A stretch of 64,000 bases of DNA from Picosynechococcus sp. PCC 7003 (GCF_001693255.1 NZ_CP016474.1:762661-826660), one strand, 5' to 3'. Numbered from the stretch's first letter, positions 46,276-55,343 are shown. The notes: a model not told the origin generated them from the letters alone. Numbers and translations are program-made.

Positions 46276-47901
46276 TTAACGGGGCTGTTGTCGCAAAAAG
46301 CCACTAAAACTATCGACCCCCCAGGTGAGTAAAAGGAAACAAATCAAGGTAAGACTAACGCCGCCATAATTAAAACTGCTCAATTGTTCCATCAAAAGCC
46401 GTCCGAGGCCGCCCGCCCCCACGAGGCCGACAATGACCGTTTCTCGCAGACAGACTTCCCAGCGATAAAAACTGTAGGCAATAAAATTAGGTAAGGTCAA
46501 AGGAACCGTGCCATAGAGCCAAACATTGGCTTCGCTACTGCCTAAATTTCGGAGAGCATTGAGGGGGGCAGGGGGAACATTCTCAATCACTTCGCCCATT
46601 AATCTGCCTAAAATTCCCAGGTTATGGATCCCTAGGGCAATCGCCCCCGGCAAAATCCCCGGAAACATCACAAAAACCACTACCAACGCCCAGATGGGAG
46701 CTGGGATACTCCGACAAACCAAAAGCACTAGATGACTCAGGAGCCGTTGTCCCCAGAAAATGGGCCGCTGATTTTTCGCTGTCAAAAAGGCCAGCAGAAA
46801 GCCGCCCACCCCAGCTAAGGCGATCGCCAAAATAGACATTTCTAAAGTCTGTAAACTCAAGATCGCTAATTGTTTTCCCTGGGCAAAACCAAAACTGACG
46901 GTTTGAAGTTGGGCCATGACTTCTGCCAAAAAGTTTTGGCCCCGGTCAGACCAGAGGCGCGACCAATCGGGCTGAATGTACCAAAATCCCCAAGCGACTA
47001 GGCCACTACCGAAGACCATCGTTCCCAATAACCAATCCCGTCGCTGTCCCCCCAATTTATAACGGTGACTGTTGAGGTCAAACCGACTAGTGCAATCCAG
47101 CCGTTGCCGCAAAAAATGGCTCCCCCAATCCACCACACCATTTAACGCAATCAGAGCATAAAACAACGTCCAAAGCTGTTCATAGCGGAGGGATTGCAGA
47201 CTTAAATAAATCTCGTAGCCCAGGCCCCCAGCGCCAATAATGCCCAATACAGCCGCCGAACGCAGGGAACATTCAAAGCGATAAAAACTATAGGACAACA
47301 AATTAAACAAAGCCTGGGGCAAAATCCCATAGAGAAAGGCCTGGGCCGTGGGAACACCGCTATAAATCAAGGCTGCAAAAGCGGCACGGGGGGTTTCATC
47401 AATAATTTCGGCAAAGATTTTCGCCACAATGGCCCCAAAGGGAATGGCGATCGCCCCCAAGGCCACCACCGGATCTAGACCCCAAATATTAATCAAAATC
47501 AGACCCCACACCACCTCATGGATCGAACGGGGTACAGCCAAAAGCAAGCGAATGCTGCTTCCTAGCCTTTTTCCCTGGGGAAACATCGTCTCCCAGAGCA
47601 ACTTGGCACTGAGCAGTCCGCCCACTGTGCCCAGCACCAAACTCAAAAATGTGCCGCAGATCGCATAGGCAAAGGTGGTCAGTGTCGCCTGGCTGGTCAA
47701 CAAGAGAAAATCCGCCGTTAGATTTGGCTGGAAAGCGGCCCTCACAAATCGCCCAAGGGTGCCCAAACCCTGGCCGTTAAATAAGGCTCCACCCCGAACG
47801 GTGACGTCGATCAAACTGAGGGCGATCACCAGGCCAAACAGACTAAACCCCCAAGCCTTGGGCTGAACATTTCGAGGCAGCGGCAGGGAGATTCTAAACA
47901 T
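46276..47901 (-). CDS. phnE: Doubled PhnE-type ABC transporter permease
   Basis: A 541-residue integral membrane protein made of two PhnE-like permease halves in one chain, against about 260-280 residues for normal PhnE. Each half has the coupling motif: ELFxEII-type FAEIIDETPRAAFAALI in the first half and GEVIENVPPAPLNALR in the second, each followed by a PxxxPNFxxYSFYRWE or PQALFNLLSYSFYRFE segment. Phosphonate/phosphite uptake is the family role. No ATPase or binding protein is adjacent; the only candidate ATPase is at 1796-2551. ATG 47901 is used. Confidence 0.85.
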   Translation of the reverse strand: MFRISLPLPRNVQPKAWGFSLFGLVIALSLIDVTVRGGALFNGQGLGTLGRFVRAAFQPNLTADFLLLTSQATLTTFAYAICGTFLSLVLGTVGGLLSAKLLWETMFPQGKRLGSSIRLLLAVPRSIHEVVWGLILINIWGLDPVVALGAIAIPFGAIVAKIFAEIIDETPRAAFAALIYSGVPTAQAFLYGILPQALFNLLSYSFYRFECSLRSAAVLGIIGAGGLGYEIYLSLQSLRYEQLWTLFYALIALNGVVDWGSHFLRQRLDCTSRFDLNSHRYKLGGQRRDWLLGTMVFGSGLVAWGFWYIQPDWSRLWSDRGQNFLAEVMAQLQTVSFGFAQGKQLAILSLQTLEMSILAIALAGVGGFLLAFLTAKNQRPIFWGQRLLSHLVLLVCRSIPAPIWALVVVFVMFPGILPGAIALGIHNLGILGRLMGEVIENVPPAPLNALRNLGSSEANVWLYGTVPLTLPNFIAYSFYRWEVCLRETVIVGLVGAGGLGRLLMEQLSSFNYGGVSLTLICFLLLTWGVDSFSGFLRQQPR

Positions 47902-47977
47902 CAATGGCAAGATTCGGCGGAGAGTATGGCAAAATTATCAACAAATAATTATTAAACACATTAAGGAAACCCTCATT

Positions 47978-48094
47978 ATGACTCCCTCTTTGGCAAACTT
48001 TTTCTATAGCCTCTTGGCTGGCACCTTAGTTGTGGTCATTCCTGCCACCGCATTTTTGATTTTCATCAGTCAGCAGGACAAAATTAAGCGCTAG
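47978..48094 (+). CDS. psbX: Photosystem II protein PsbX
   Basis: A 38-residue single-pass PSII subunit near cytochrome b559. It begins MTPSLANFFYSLLAG and ends FISQQDKIKR, the conserved PsbX end. TTAAGGAAA upstream is a good ribosome-binding site. It is followed by a terminator-like hairpin and then ycf66, a pairing also known from other cyanobacteria. Confidence 0.95.
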   Translation: MTPSLANFFYSLLAGTLVVVIPATAFLIFISQQDKIKR

Positions 48095-48121
48095 ATATTC
48101 CCTTCCAAAACACGAAATTGC

Positions 48122-48157
48122 GAGGTGGGCATTCTGTAACATTGTCCACCTCTGTTT
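48122..48157 (+). terminator. Hairpin terminator after psbX
   Basis: GAGGTGGGCA and TGTCCACCTC form a 10-bp stem with one G-T pair, followed by TGTTTTC. It is probably a terminator, although the T run is short. Confidence 0.6.
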
Positions 48158-48228
48158 TCATCTGAGATATCTTATAGTCTGGAAACGGAAGCCGCTAGTA
48201 TAGAAGATAGAGTCAAGGGAGATCAACA

Positions 48229-49146
48229 ATGGTTAATTTTGGGCTAAATTCCGCCAGTATTTTGGGGATTGCGTTGGCCGCAGCGGGTGCATCCCTCTAT
48301 TTCTTACGGTCGGTACGCCCAGAACTTTCCCGCGACCACGATATTTTCTTTGCGGCGGTTGGATTATTGTGTGGCTTTATCCTCCTGTTTCAAGGTTGGC
48401 GTTTAGACCCGATTTTGCAATTTGGCCAATTTCTCCTGTCTGGCTCGGCGGTATTTTTCGCCATTGAATCGATTCGTCTCCGGGGTTTGGCCACAGAGCA
48501 GGCCCGCCGCAATACGCCCATTGTGGACGATGAACGGCCCGTCAGTCGGGTTTATCGGGCGGAATTGGATCAAATTGAGCCTTACCAAGGGGAAGAGCGC
48601 TATGAACGTCGGCTCCGGGGCTACCCTGAACCCCGCTCGAATCGAAGCCGGGGCTATGAAGATGAAGCCCCCCGGGGAACGAGTACCCGCCCCAGTAGCC
48701 GTCCGACCAATCGTCCCCCCACGGATTATGGCGATCGCTCCAGTGGCCGCCCAACTAGTCGTCGTCCCAGTCGTCCTACACCTCCCAATCGACGTCCCCG
48801 TCCGGATCGCTATGACAATGGTGGCTATGATGCCTATGGCCCCAGCGGCAATGTCACCGATGTCTGGTCCGAAGATGCCTGGGATCAAGGCGATCGCCCC
48901 GTCGATGAAACGCCCCGTCGGCCCCGCCGCCCCCGACCCGATGATGAGCCTCCAGCCCCCCGTCGTCCCCGTCGGCCTCGCCCCGACAACTATGGTGCCC
49001 CCGACGAAGAAGTGGCCACTGTTGACTATCAACCCATTGATGGGGCTTCCTTTGGTGAGGATCAAGATTGGGATGATCCGGCCCCCGACAATCCAGAAAT
49101 GCCAGAAGGCGATCGCCCCAATAACCCCGTCAATTTCGATTACTAA
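48229..49146 (+). CDS. ycf66: Ycf66 family protein
   Basis: A 305-residue protein. The N-terminal 85 residues form the conserved Ycf66 membrane part with three hydrophobic segments (SILGIALAAAGASLYFL, AAVGLLCGFILLFQGW, FLLSGSAVFFAIESIRLRG). The rest is a long disordered tail rich in Arg, Pro, Asp and Tyr with repeated RRPRRPRP. Ycf66 occurs in cyanobacteria and some plastids and its function is unknown. The C-terminal base composition is skewed by proline and arginine codons. Confidence 0.9.
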   Translation: MVNFGLNSASILGIALAAAGASLYFLRSVRPELSRDHDIFFAAVGLLCGFILLFQGWRLDPILQFGQFLLSGSAVFFAIESIRLRGLATEQARRNTPIVDDERPVSRVYRAELDQIEPYQGEERYERRLRGYPEPRSNRSRGYEDEAPRGTSTRPSSRPTNRPPTDYGDRSSGRPTSRRPSRPTPPNRRPRPDRYDNGGYDAYGPSGNVTDVWSEDAWDQGDRPVDETPRRPRRPRPDDEPPAPRRPRRPRPDNYGAPDEEVATVDYQPIDGASFGEDQDWDDPAPDNPEMPEGDRPNNPVNFDY

Positions 49147-49175
49147 TTGCCCGAATTTTCTGCCCATTAACGAAC

Positions 49176-49712
49176 GTGCTTAGGCAAACCCCTCGCTTTC
49201 TCTGGTTGTTGACGATACTGGTGGGACTAGGAGGCTGCTCCTTTGGTAACACCCCCTTAACCCCCGTTTCCCTCAATAGCCGCTTCCATGATGAACAGCC
49301 TGCATTGAGTGGGGATGGCCGCTGGTTGGCCCTAATTTCTAATCGCCATGGCACCAGTGAACTGCTTTTTTATGATTTAAACCAGAAGCAGTTTGTGGAG
49401 TTGCCTAATCTCAATCAAAAAAATGCGATCTATGAAAGCCCAAGCCTGAGCCGTACTGGGCGCTACCTCGTTTATCTTTCGAGTCCCCTGGGGAAGCCAG
49501 ACATTATTCTCTATGACCGAGCGACCAAGCAGTCTGATATTTTGACCCAGGGCTATCGTCATTGGGTGCGCAATCCCCAAATCAGTCCCGATGGCCGCTA
49601 TGTGGTGTTTGAATCAGCCCGGCGGGGTCAGTGGGATATCGAAGTGTTAGACCGTGGCCCGAATATTGAATTTGATTTGCCCCAGGAAGTGATTGTGAAT
49701 CCGTCGGGTTAA
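49176..49712 (+). CDS. TolB-like beta-propeller lipoprotein
   Basis: A 178-residue protein with an N-terminal signal and lipobox LGGC, so it is probably lipid-anchored. It contains three WD40-like/TolB repeats with the pattern PALSGDGRWLALISNR, PSLSRTGRYLVYLSS and PQISPDGRYVVFES. That is half of a six-bladed propeller, so it may pair or be a short form. GTG 49176 is the best start, since no ATG precedes the signal. A peptidoglycan- or Tol-related role is only suggested by the fold. Confidence 0.82.
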   Translation: MLRQTPRFLWLLTILVGLGGCSFGNTPLTPVSLNSRFHDEQPALSGDGRWLALISNRHGTSELLFYDLNQKQFVELPNLNQKNAIYESPSLSRTGRYLVYLSSPLGKPDIILYDRATKQSDILTQGYRHWVRNPQISPDGRYVVFESARRGQWDIEVLDRGPNIEFDLPQEVIVNPSG

Positions 49713-49777
49713 AGCTGCAGACGCAGAAAAATTAGCCTTATTTGAAGCAGTAATAGAGAGCGTTATTGCTGTGGGCA

Positions 49778-49789
49778 ATTGTTAACAAT
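49778..49789. promoter_or_regulatory. Perfect palindrome ATTGTTAACAAT
   Basis: A 12-base perfect palindrome 26 bases before the -35 box of the promoter at 49816. It is a candidate operator for the downstream transcript. Confidence 0.4.
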
Positions 49790-49791
49790 AT

Positions 49792-49812
49792 GAAAAAAAG
49801 ACGCCTTTTTTC
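49792..49812 (+). terminator. Possible A/T-rich terminator after the TolB-like gene
   Basis: GAAAAAA ... TTTTTTC forms a 7-bp stem around AGACGCC, with a T run inside the 3' arm. It is weak as a terminator. Confidence 0.35.
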
Positions 49813-49815
49813 ACC

Positions 49816-49843
49816 TTGACAGATGAGGAGATCGGAGTATCAT
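49816..49843 (+). promoter_or_regulatory. Near-consensus sigma-70 promoter
   Basis: TTGACA at 49816-49821, a 16-base spacer and TATCAT at 49838-49843. Transcription would start near 49850. This is the best housekeeping promoter I noticed in the window and faces the 71-residue membrane protein at 49969. Confidence 0.6.
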
Positions 49844-49867
49844 GTCATATATCTTAACCTTTAGCGA

Positions 49868-49923
49868 CTGTGCGCTCCCTAACCGCCTCACCATGACAGC
49901 TAGGGAAGTGAGAATCCGCACCA
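49868..49923 (+). ncRNA. Possible structured leader or small RNA, pseudoknot-capable
   Basis: Three helices can form. GTGCG (49870-49874) with CGCAC (49917-49921) encloses TCCCTA (49876-49881) with TAGGGA (49901-49906) and CTCAC (49887-49891) with GTGAG (49908-49912). The two inner helices interleave in the order 1-2-1'-2', which is pseudoknot topology. It starts about 20 bases after the predicted transcription start. It matches no riboswitch consensus that I can recall. A 35-codon frame also crosses it, so both readings stay open. Confidence 0.35.
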
Positions 49924-49968
49924 ACGCCATTCGGGCGATCGCCTTTTGAAGCAGAATTCGTATTGAAT

Positions 49969-50184
49969 ATGATTAACCCATCGATTTTGAGCCTCGGGGT
50001 TGCTGCCTGTGCAACCTGCTTGAGTGTCACCACAAAAGAAGAAATTGTGAAAGTCGCGACGGGATGTGTTGCCATTCTCGCCGGGTTTCTCGCCTTATGT
50101 TATGCGCCCTGGGTCATTAAGGTACTTGTTATTGCAATGCCGATTATCATCGAACGTCTCAAGGCCCGTTCTTCCAAGCTTTAA
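49969..50184 (+). CDS. 71-residue membrane protein of unknown function
   Basis: A small protein starting MINPSILSLGVAACATCLS. It has a first hydrophobic segment, a short polar loop (TTKEEIVKVATG) and a second long hydrophobic stretch (VAILAGFLALCYAPWVIKVLVIAMPIII, in part), then a basic tail (ERLKARSSKL). Two or three helices are likely. ATG 49969 is chosen; a TTG lies two codons upstream. It follows the structured leader and near-consensus promoter. No family recognised. Confidence 0.7.
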   Translation: MINPSILSLGVAACATCLSVTTKEEIVKVATGCVAILAGFLALCYAPWVIKVLVIAMPIIIERLKARSSKL

Positions 50185-50214
50185 ACTGCCGACATTTTCG
50201 TTTGCCCGTCTCAA

Positions 50215-51297
50215 TTATTGTTGCGCTGTAGTGACGGGAGAAGTTTGGTAGTTCTGACTGAGTTGTTGGTCAAACCATGGAAGAATTCTTTGCCAGGCCC
50301 ACCAAGGATCACTATCGCCCCAATGGTTTTGGCATTGGCGATCGCTAATGTAACCCACATGGCCCCCAAACTGCGTGATTTGGGTATTTAGGTAAATGTT
50401 CCGCTGATCAACATAGTGGAGATCCTCGACGAGATCTGGCGCAAAGAGGGGATCATCCGCTGCATATAGAATAAAAGTCGGCCTGTGTAAATCCTGGAGA
50501 AAATAAAGGGGACTACTGGCCTCGTAATAGGCTTGGGTCGTTGTGAAACCCAGTTTGGGAATCACGAGATACTGATCAAATTCCCGAATTGTCATCGCCT
50601 TTTCAATGGTTTCGGTCTGGAAAGCGTGGGGATGATAGCTTTGTAACTGCCAAGCCAATTTCTGTAAATTTTTGGCGATCGCCTGCTCAAAATAGCATTT
50701 AAACGGATGTTTTTCGAGGTAGCTGAGGGAACGGTGGGATTCTAAACTGGGACAAATGACAGCGCCCGCGAGAATATCCGCTGCCTGTAACCCTAAAGTC
50801 TTTAAATCTAATTCCTGGGCTTTTTTCAAGCCCCATAAAGCCAATTGTCCCCCTAGGGAATAACCAGTAAACAGAAAAGGAGCTTTTAACCCCAATTGCT
50901 GTTTACCCTGGGCCGCCAGACGCACAAAATCTTCCCCTTCTAGTAGCCCATCACTGGTCAAATCCGGAGAAAGGGCTGCTGTTTTGCCATGGGCACGCCA
51001 ATCGAACAACAAAACTCCATAACCAGCCTGGAACGCTTTATGGGCGAGGATTTCTAAAAACCATTGGTCTGTCAAACTGCCGGTAATGCCGTAGGTGGCC
51101 ACAATTGTCCCTTTCGACTGACTGGGTTGCGCGTATTGGCAAAAAATAGGGGTTTGGTTCGCCCCTGTCAGGATCACTTCCCGATATTCTAAAGGAGAGA
51201 TTTTCGGTTGATTGTGCCATTGTTTCGCAGCACCAAAAGCGGCATAGATAGTCATAGCAATGCCAGACCGTAACCAGAGGGGCGGTTGATAAAACAT
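50215..51297 (-). CDS. YheT-type alpha/beta fold hydrolase
   Basis: A 360-residue hydrolase resembling the YheT/ABHD1-3 group of esterases. The nucleophile elbow GYSLGGQ holds the catalytic Ser. ILYAADDPLFAPD supplies the Asp and TQFGGHVGYISD the His. QYAQPSQSKGTIVATYGITGS covers the oxyanion region (in part). ATG 51297 is used; a TTG lies three codons upstream. It is followed at a short distance on the other strand by unrelated genes, and upstream lies the ABC-F gene on the same strand. Confidence 0.87.
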   Translation of the reverse strand: MFYQPPLWLRSGIAMTIYAAFGAAKQWHNQPKISPLEYREVILTGANQTPIFCQYAQPSQSKGTIVATYGITGSLTDQWFLEILAHKAFQAGYGVLLFDWRAHGKTAALSPDLTSDGLLEGEDFVRLAAQGKQQLGLKAPFLFTGYSLGGQLALWGLKKAQELDLKTLGLQAADILAGAVICPSLESHRSLSYLEKHPFKCYFEQAIAKNLQKLAWQLQSYHPHAFQTETIEKAMTIREFDQYLVIPKLGFTTTQAYYEASSPLYFLQDLHRPTFILYAADDPLFAPDLVEDLHYVDQRNIYLNTQITQFGGHVGYISDRQCQNHWGDSDPWWAWQRILPWFDQQLSQNYQTSPVTTAQQ

Positions 51298-51314
51298 AAA
51301 ATTCAATTTTGTGA

Positions 51315-53015
51315 TTATTTTTTTGTCCCTTTCTTTGCCAGTTGTTTGGCCTTTTTGGCTGCTTTTTTCGCTGCTTCTTGTTCTGCTTTTAGACGTCGCC
51401 GCGCTGCTTCTTTTTCTTGTTCAATTTTCTCAAGATAGTAATGGTAATCGCCGTTGTAAACAATAAATTCTCCATCGCGAATTTCGACGATTTTATTGGC
51501 GACTTGGGAAATAAAGAAACGGTCATGGGAAACAATCGCTACGGTGCCATCATATTCCTTGAGGGCGTTTTCTAGCATTTCCTTCGCTGGAATATCAAGG
51601 TGATTAGTCGGCTCATCGAGGATCAAAAAATTCGCTGGCCGCAGTAGCATTTTTGCTAGGGCTAAACGGGCTTTTTCGCCCCCACTCAGGGCCCCTACTT
51701 TCTTGAAAACGGTGTCGCCGCTAAAGAGGAATTGACCTAGGAGCGTCCGGACTTCACCGTTTTTCCAGTCGGGCACCTCATCGTGGATGGTATCCATGAC
51801 GGTTTTTTCGAGGTCGAGGGCTTCGGCTTGGTTCTGCTCGAAGTACCCAGGGATGATGTTGTGAGTGCCGATTTTAACATTGCCTTCATCGTAGCTTTCC
51901 ATGCCCATGATCATGCGCAGGGTCGTGGATTTACCACAGCCATTCGGCCCTAAAAAAGCAATGCGATCGCCGCGCTCGATGGTCAGATTCGCGCCGAGAA
52001 ACAGAATTTTATCGTCGTAGGTGTGGGTCAGATCTTGGATGGTGACTACCTCTTGGCCGCCCCGAGGCGCTGGGGGAAATTGAAACTTGAGGGTACGTAC
52101 ATCACTAATGGGCGCTTCGATGCGTTCTACTTTGTCCAACAGTTTTTCGCGGCTCTTGGCTTGGGTACTGCGGGTGGCACTTGCCCGGAATTTTTCGATA
52201 AATTCTTGTTGTTTAGCTAGGTCTTTTTGTTGGCGCTCGAAGGCAGATTGTTGGGCGTCTTTATTTTCTGCTTTTTGTTGTAAATACTGGGAATAGTTAC
52301 CAAGGTAAGTGGTAGAAATCCCCCGCTCTGTTTCGACAATTTTTGTACAAAGGCGATCTAAAAATTCTCGGTCATGGGAAATAATTACCATCGGCGTTTT
52401 CAAACCCCGGAGATAATTTTCTAGCCATTCAATGGTTTCTAGATCTAAATGGTTTGTTGGCTCGTCTAGGAGGAGAATATCGGGTTCCTGGAGGAGGATT
52501 TTGCCTAAACTGATGCGCATCTGCCAGCCACCACTAAAGGAACTCACCAGGCGATCGCCGTCTTCGATCTCAAAGCCCACTTCCGGGAGGATTTTTTCAA
52601 TTTGAGACTCTAAACGATAACCATCGAGGGCTTCAAATTTCCGTTGGGCTCGGTCAAGCTGGTGAATCAGATCATCTAAATCTGCATTAGGTTCTGCCAT
52701 CTCATGCTGAATGCGGTGAATTTCATCCTGCACAGCGTTGGCTTCTGTAAAAACCGTCCATAGTTCTTCCCGGACAGTGCGCGTCGGTACCACATCAAAT
52801 TCTTGGGTTAAATGGGCGATGCGGAGATCTGCCGGACGAATAATTTCACCATCCGTTGGCTCCACTTCCCCCATAATGATCTTCATCTGGGTAGATTTTC
52901 CCGCACCATTGACCCCCACAAGGCCAACCCGTTCACCCGTCTTAACTTCCCAGTTAATGTCCTTGAGAACTTCGCCAGTGGGATAAATTTTGCGGATGTG
53001 CTCAAGTCTTAACAT
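51315..53015 (-). CDS. ABC-F family ATP-binding protein
   Basis: A 566-residue soluble protein with two ABC domains and no membrane part. Walker A motifs are GVNGAGKST near residue 35 and GPNGCGKST near 353. Signatures are SSFSGGWQMR and GALSGGEKARL. A charged linker (about 235-305) joins the domains, and the C-terminus is a Lys/Ala/Glu-rich arm (EAAKKAAKKAKQLAKK). ABC-F proteins act on the ribosome to resolve stalls or protect it. The subtype cannot be settled by eye. Confidence 0.93.
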   Translation of the reverse strand: MLRLEHIRKIYPTGEVLKDINWEVKTGERVGLVGVNGAGKSTQMKIIMGEVEPTDGEIIRPADLRIAHLTQEFDVVPTRTVREELWTVFTEANAVQDEIHRIQHEMAEPNADLDDLIHQLDRAQRKFEALDGYRLESQIEKILPEVGFEIEDGDRLVSSFSGGWQMRISLGKILLQEPDILLLDEPTNHLDLETIEWLENYLRGLKTPMVIISHDREFLDRLCTKIVETERGISTTYLGNYSQYLQQKAENKDAQQSAFERQQKDLAKQQEFIEKFRASATRSTQAKSREKLLDKVERIEAPISDVRTLKFQFPPAPRGGQEVVTIQDLTHTYDDKILFLGANLTIERGDRIAFLGPNGCGKSTTLRMIMGMESYDEGNVKIGTHNIIPGYFEQNQAEALDLEKTVMDTIHDEVPDWKNGEVRTLLGQFLFSGDTVFKKVGALSGGEKARLALAKMLLRPANFLILDEPTNHLDIPAKEMLENALKEYDGTVAIVSHDRFFISQVANKIVEIRDGEFIVYNGDYHYYLEKIEQEKEAARRRLKAEQEAAKKAAKKAKQLAKKGTKK

Positions 53016-53088
53016 CGGGAAAAACTCCTAGTTTGGATCAGCATCAGTCTATAACAAATTGTAAACTTTTTTGGTTCACTCCTTTGCC

Positions 53089-53751
53089 ATGACCCGTAGT
53101 AGCCTGTCCCTCGACGCCCCTCTATACGATTATCTCCTCCGCATTTCCCTCAAAGAGCATCCCGTTCTCCAAGAATTGCGGGAAATCACCGCCCAACACC
53201 CAGCGGCCCGGATGCAGATCGCCCCGGAACAAGGTCAGTTGATGGCCTGGCTCGTGCAACTGATGGGGGCAAAAAAGACTTTAGATATCGGCGTTTTCAC
53301 AGGCTATAGTGCCCTAGTTGTTGCCCTAGCGCTGCCGGAAGACGGGAAAGTAATTGCTTGCGATCGCGATCCAAGACCCACGGCGATCGCCCAAACCTAT
53401 TGGGAAAAAGCAGGGGTCGCCGAAAAAATTGAACTCCGCCTTGCCCCGGCCCTCGAAACCCTAGATTCTCTGCTGGCAGATGACCAAGCGGGTACCTTTG
53501 ATTTTGCCTTTATTGACGCGGATAAAGGGAACTACCTGAATTATTTTGAGCGGTCTCTCAAACTATTACGGGTCGGTGGCGTCATTGCAGTGGATAATGT
53601 GTTGTGGTCGGGGCGGGTGGCCGATCCAGCGGATCAAGACAAACGTACAGAAAAAATTCGCGCCTTTAATGAAGCTTTGTATAACGACCCACGTATTTGT
53701 TTAACGGTATTGCCCGTGGCCGATGGTCTGACCCTCGCCTGCAAACTCTAA
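53089..53751 (+). CDS. SAM-dependent O-methyltransferase
   Basis: A 220-residue class I methyltransferase of the caffeoyl-CoA/catechol O-methyltransferase family. The SAM motif I is TLDIGVFTGYSALVVALAL; the metal-binding acidic residues are in FIDADKGNYLNYFE and VIAVDNVLW. Synechocystis has a related broad-specificity enzyme acting on hydroxycinnamates; the substrate here is not known. ATG 53089 is chosen over a TTG at 53071. It converges with the GT2 gene, with only 11 bases between stops. Confidence 0.9.
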   Translation: MTRSSLSLDAPLYDYLLRISLKEHPVLQELREITAQHPAARMQIAPEQGQLMAWLVQLMGAKKTLDIGVFTGYSALVVALALPEDGKVIACDRDPRPTAIAQTYWEKAGVAEKIELRLAPALETLDSLLADDQAGTFDFAFIDADKGNYLNYFERSLKLLRVGGVIAVDNVLWSGRVADPADQDKRTEKIRAFNEALYNDPRICLTVLPVADGLTLACKL

Positions 53752-53762
53752 AAACATCTGCC

Positions 53763-54710
53763 TTAGGATTGGGATATCTCGTCAAAGCCCGCCGCTTTTT
53801 TAATGGTGTAGAGAGGGCGTTGTTTCACCTCGTCGTAAATGCGGCCAATGTATTCACCGAGGATGCCAAGACAAATGAGTTGCACGGCTCCCAAAAAGAA
53901 AATGGCAATGGTGATCAGGGTATAGCCAATTAATTGGGCCGGAGCATTGTAGATCCGCCAAAACAGCACCAGAATGATCATGGCGATCGCCACTAGGGCT
54001 GTAATCAAACCTAAATAGGTCGCAATTTTTAAGGGTTTACGGGACAGAGAAATAATCCCGTCAATAGCAAGGTTAAGGGACTTTCGAAAAGTGTATTTGA
54101 CATCGCCAGCAAAACGCGGATCCCGTTTGAACTGCACTGCTGTTTGCGGAAACCCTACCCAGGCCCGGAGACCCCGAATATAACGATGTTTTTCGGGCAT
54201 GCTGTTGAGAATATCCACTACCTGACGGGACATCAAACAAAAATCCCCCGTATCCGTGGGAATGGTGACATCGGTGAATCGATTTAAAATCCGGTAAAAG
54301 CCATAGGCCATTAGCTTCTTAAACCAGCTTTCTTTGGCCCGACTCACCCGCTGAGCGTAAACCACATGATAACCAGCCCGCCATTTTTCAATCAATTGGG
54401 GAAGCAGCTCAGGCGGATCCTGGAGATCGGCATCCATAATAACCACAGCTTCTCCTTGGGCATATTGCAAACCTGCAGTGACCGCGATTTGATGCCCAAA
54501 ATTTCTCGCCAAGCTCAAGTAGTGAACCCGAGGATCCCTTTGGTGCAATTCATCCAGAATGGCTAGGGAACGATCCTGGCTGCCATCGTCAATTAAAACT
54601 AATTCTGCAGGGCCATCTAACCCTTCAATGACCTGGACAACGCGCCGATACATTTCGGGAAGATTCGCTTCTTCGTTATACACCGGGATGATAATGGAAT
54701 AGGTAATCAT
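53763..54710 (-). CDS. Family 2 glycosyltransferase with two membrane helices (DPM1/GtrB-like)
   Basis: A 315-residue inverting transferase. The GT-A domain has [25 protein letters not shown] and the DXD-type [10 protein letters not shown]. Two C-terminal membrane helices (about 228-255 and 262-290) are followed by the amphipathic [16 protein letters not shown]. Such enzymes move glucose or mannose onto undecaprenyl or dolichyl phosphate at the cytoplasmic face. The lepB gene lies 31 bases upstream on the same strand. Confidence 0.92.
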   Translation of the reverse strand: MITYSIIIPVYNEEANLPEMYRRVVQVIEGLDGPAELVLIDDGSQDRSLAILDELHQRDPRVHYLSLARNFGHQIAVTAGLQYAQGEAVVIMDADLQDPPELLPQLIEKWRAGYHVVYAQRVSRAKESWFKKLMAYGFYRILNRFTDVTIPTDTGDFCLMSRQVVDILNSMPEKHRYIRGLRAWVGFPQTAVQFKRDPRFAGDVKYTFRKSLNLAIDGIISLSRKPLKIATYLGLITALVAIAMIILVLFWRIYNAPAQLIGYTLITIAIFFLGAVQLICLGILGEYIGRIYDEVKQRPLYTIKKAAGFDEISQS

Positions 54711-54741
54711 CGGAGGTAGGGGGCGGGTTGGGAGAATTGTT

Positions 54742-55314
54742 TTAAATAATTTTACCGAGGTGATTCAGGGGCCAAAATTTCAAAATCGCATGGCCAATAA
54801 TGTTATCGGCAGGGACAAAGCCCCAAATGTGAGAATCATTGCTGTTATTGCGATTATCACCGAGGACGAAAAAGCTGTGGGGTGGCACCGTTAAAGTGGG
54901 TAATTCATAGTCTGGCGGCGCAGCAATAAAAGGTTCTGTTAAGGCTACTTGATCGACATAAACCAGGCCATCATGAACGGATACAGTTTCGCCAGGGGTG
55001 GCAATAACTCGTTTAATAAAAGCTTGTTGGGGATCGTAACCGAGGAGTTCTAATTGGGGGGGCGTCCGGAAAACCACCACATCACCCCGATGAACGGGCT
55101 GGACTCGATAGGAGAGTTTCTCGACAACAATGCGATCGCCTAAATCGAGGGTCGGCAGCATCGAACCAGAGGGAATATACCGGGGTTCAGCGATTACCCA
55201 GCGCACCACCAAGGCGATCGCCAAGGCAATGACTAGGATGCGGATATTTTCCCAGAGGGCGGCCCATGGTTTCGTTTGTTGGTTCGTGCTGAGGTGTTCG
55301 CCCTGATCGCCCAT
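54742..55314 (-). CDS. lepB: Signal peptidase I
   Basis: A 190-residue membrane protease that removes signal peptides. It has one N-terminal membrane helix (about residues 23-40), then the catalytic Ser in PSGSMLPTL and the catalytic Lys in [12 protein letters not shown]. The conserved box [17 protein letters not shown] is present. ATG 55314 gives the normal cyanobacterial length; the frame is open upstream to 55392, overlapping the next gene. It acts on the outer (periplasmic or lumenal) side. Confidence 0.95.
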   Translation of the reverse strand: MGDQGEHLSTNQQTKPWAALWENIRILVIALAIALVVRWVIAEPRYIPSGSMLPTLDLGDRIVVEKLSYRVQPVHRGDVVVFRTPPQLELLGYDPQQAFIKRVIATPGETVSVHDGLVYVDQVALTEPFIAAPPDYELPTLTVPPHSFFVLGDNRNNSNDSHIWGFVPADNIIGHAILKFWPLNHLGKII

Positions 55315-55343
55315 GGGTCTCCGTGAAATTTGATACGACGGCT

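Noticed and set aside
48403-49183. Two long frames overlapping ycf66 on both strands
   Set aside because: They come from the Pro/Arg/Asp-biased tail of ycf66, which lacks stops in other frames.
49896-49912. TAGGGAAGTGAG, which resembles the end of a thiamine-box riboswitch
   Set aside because: The CTGAGA and AACCTGAT blocks that define the class are missing, and the downstream gene is unrelated.
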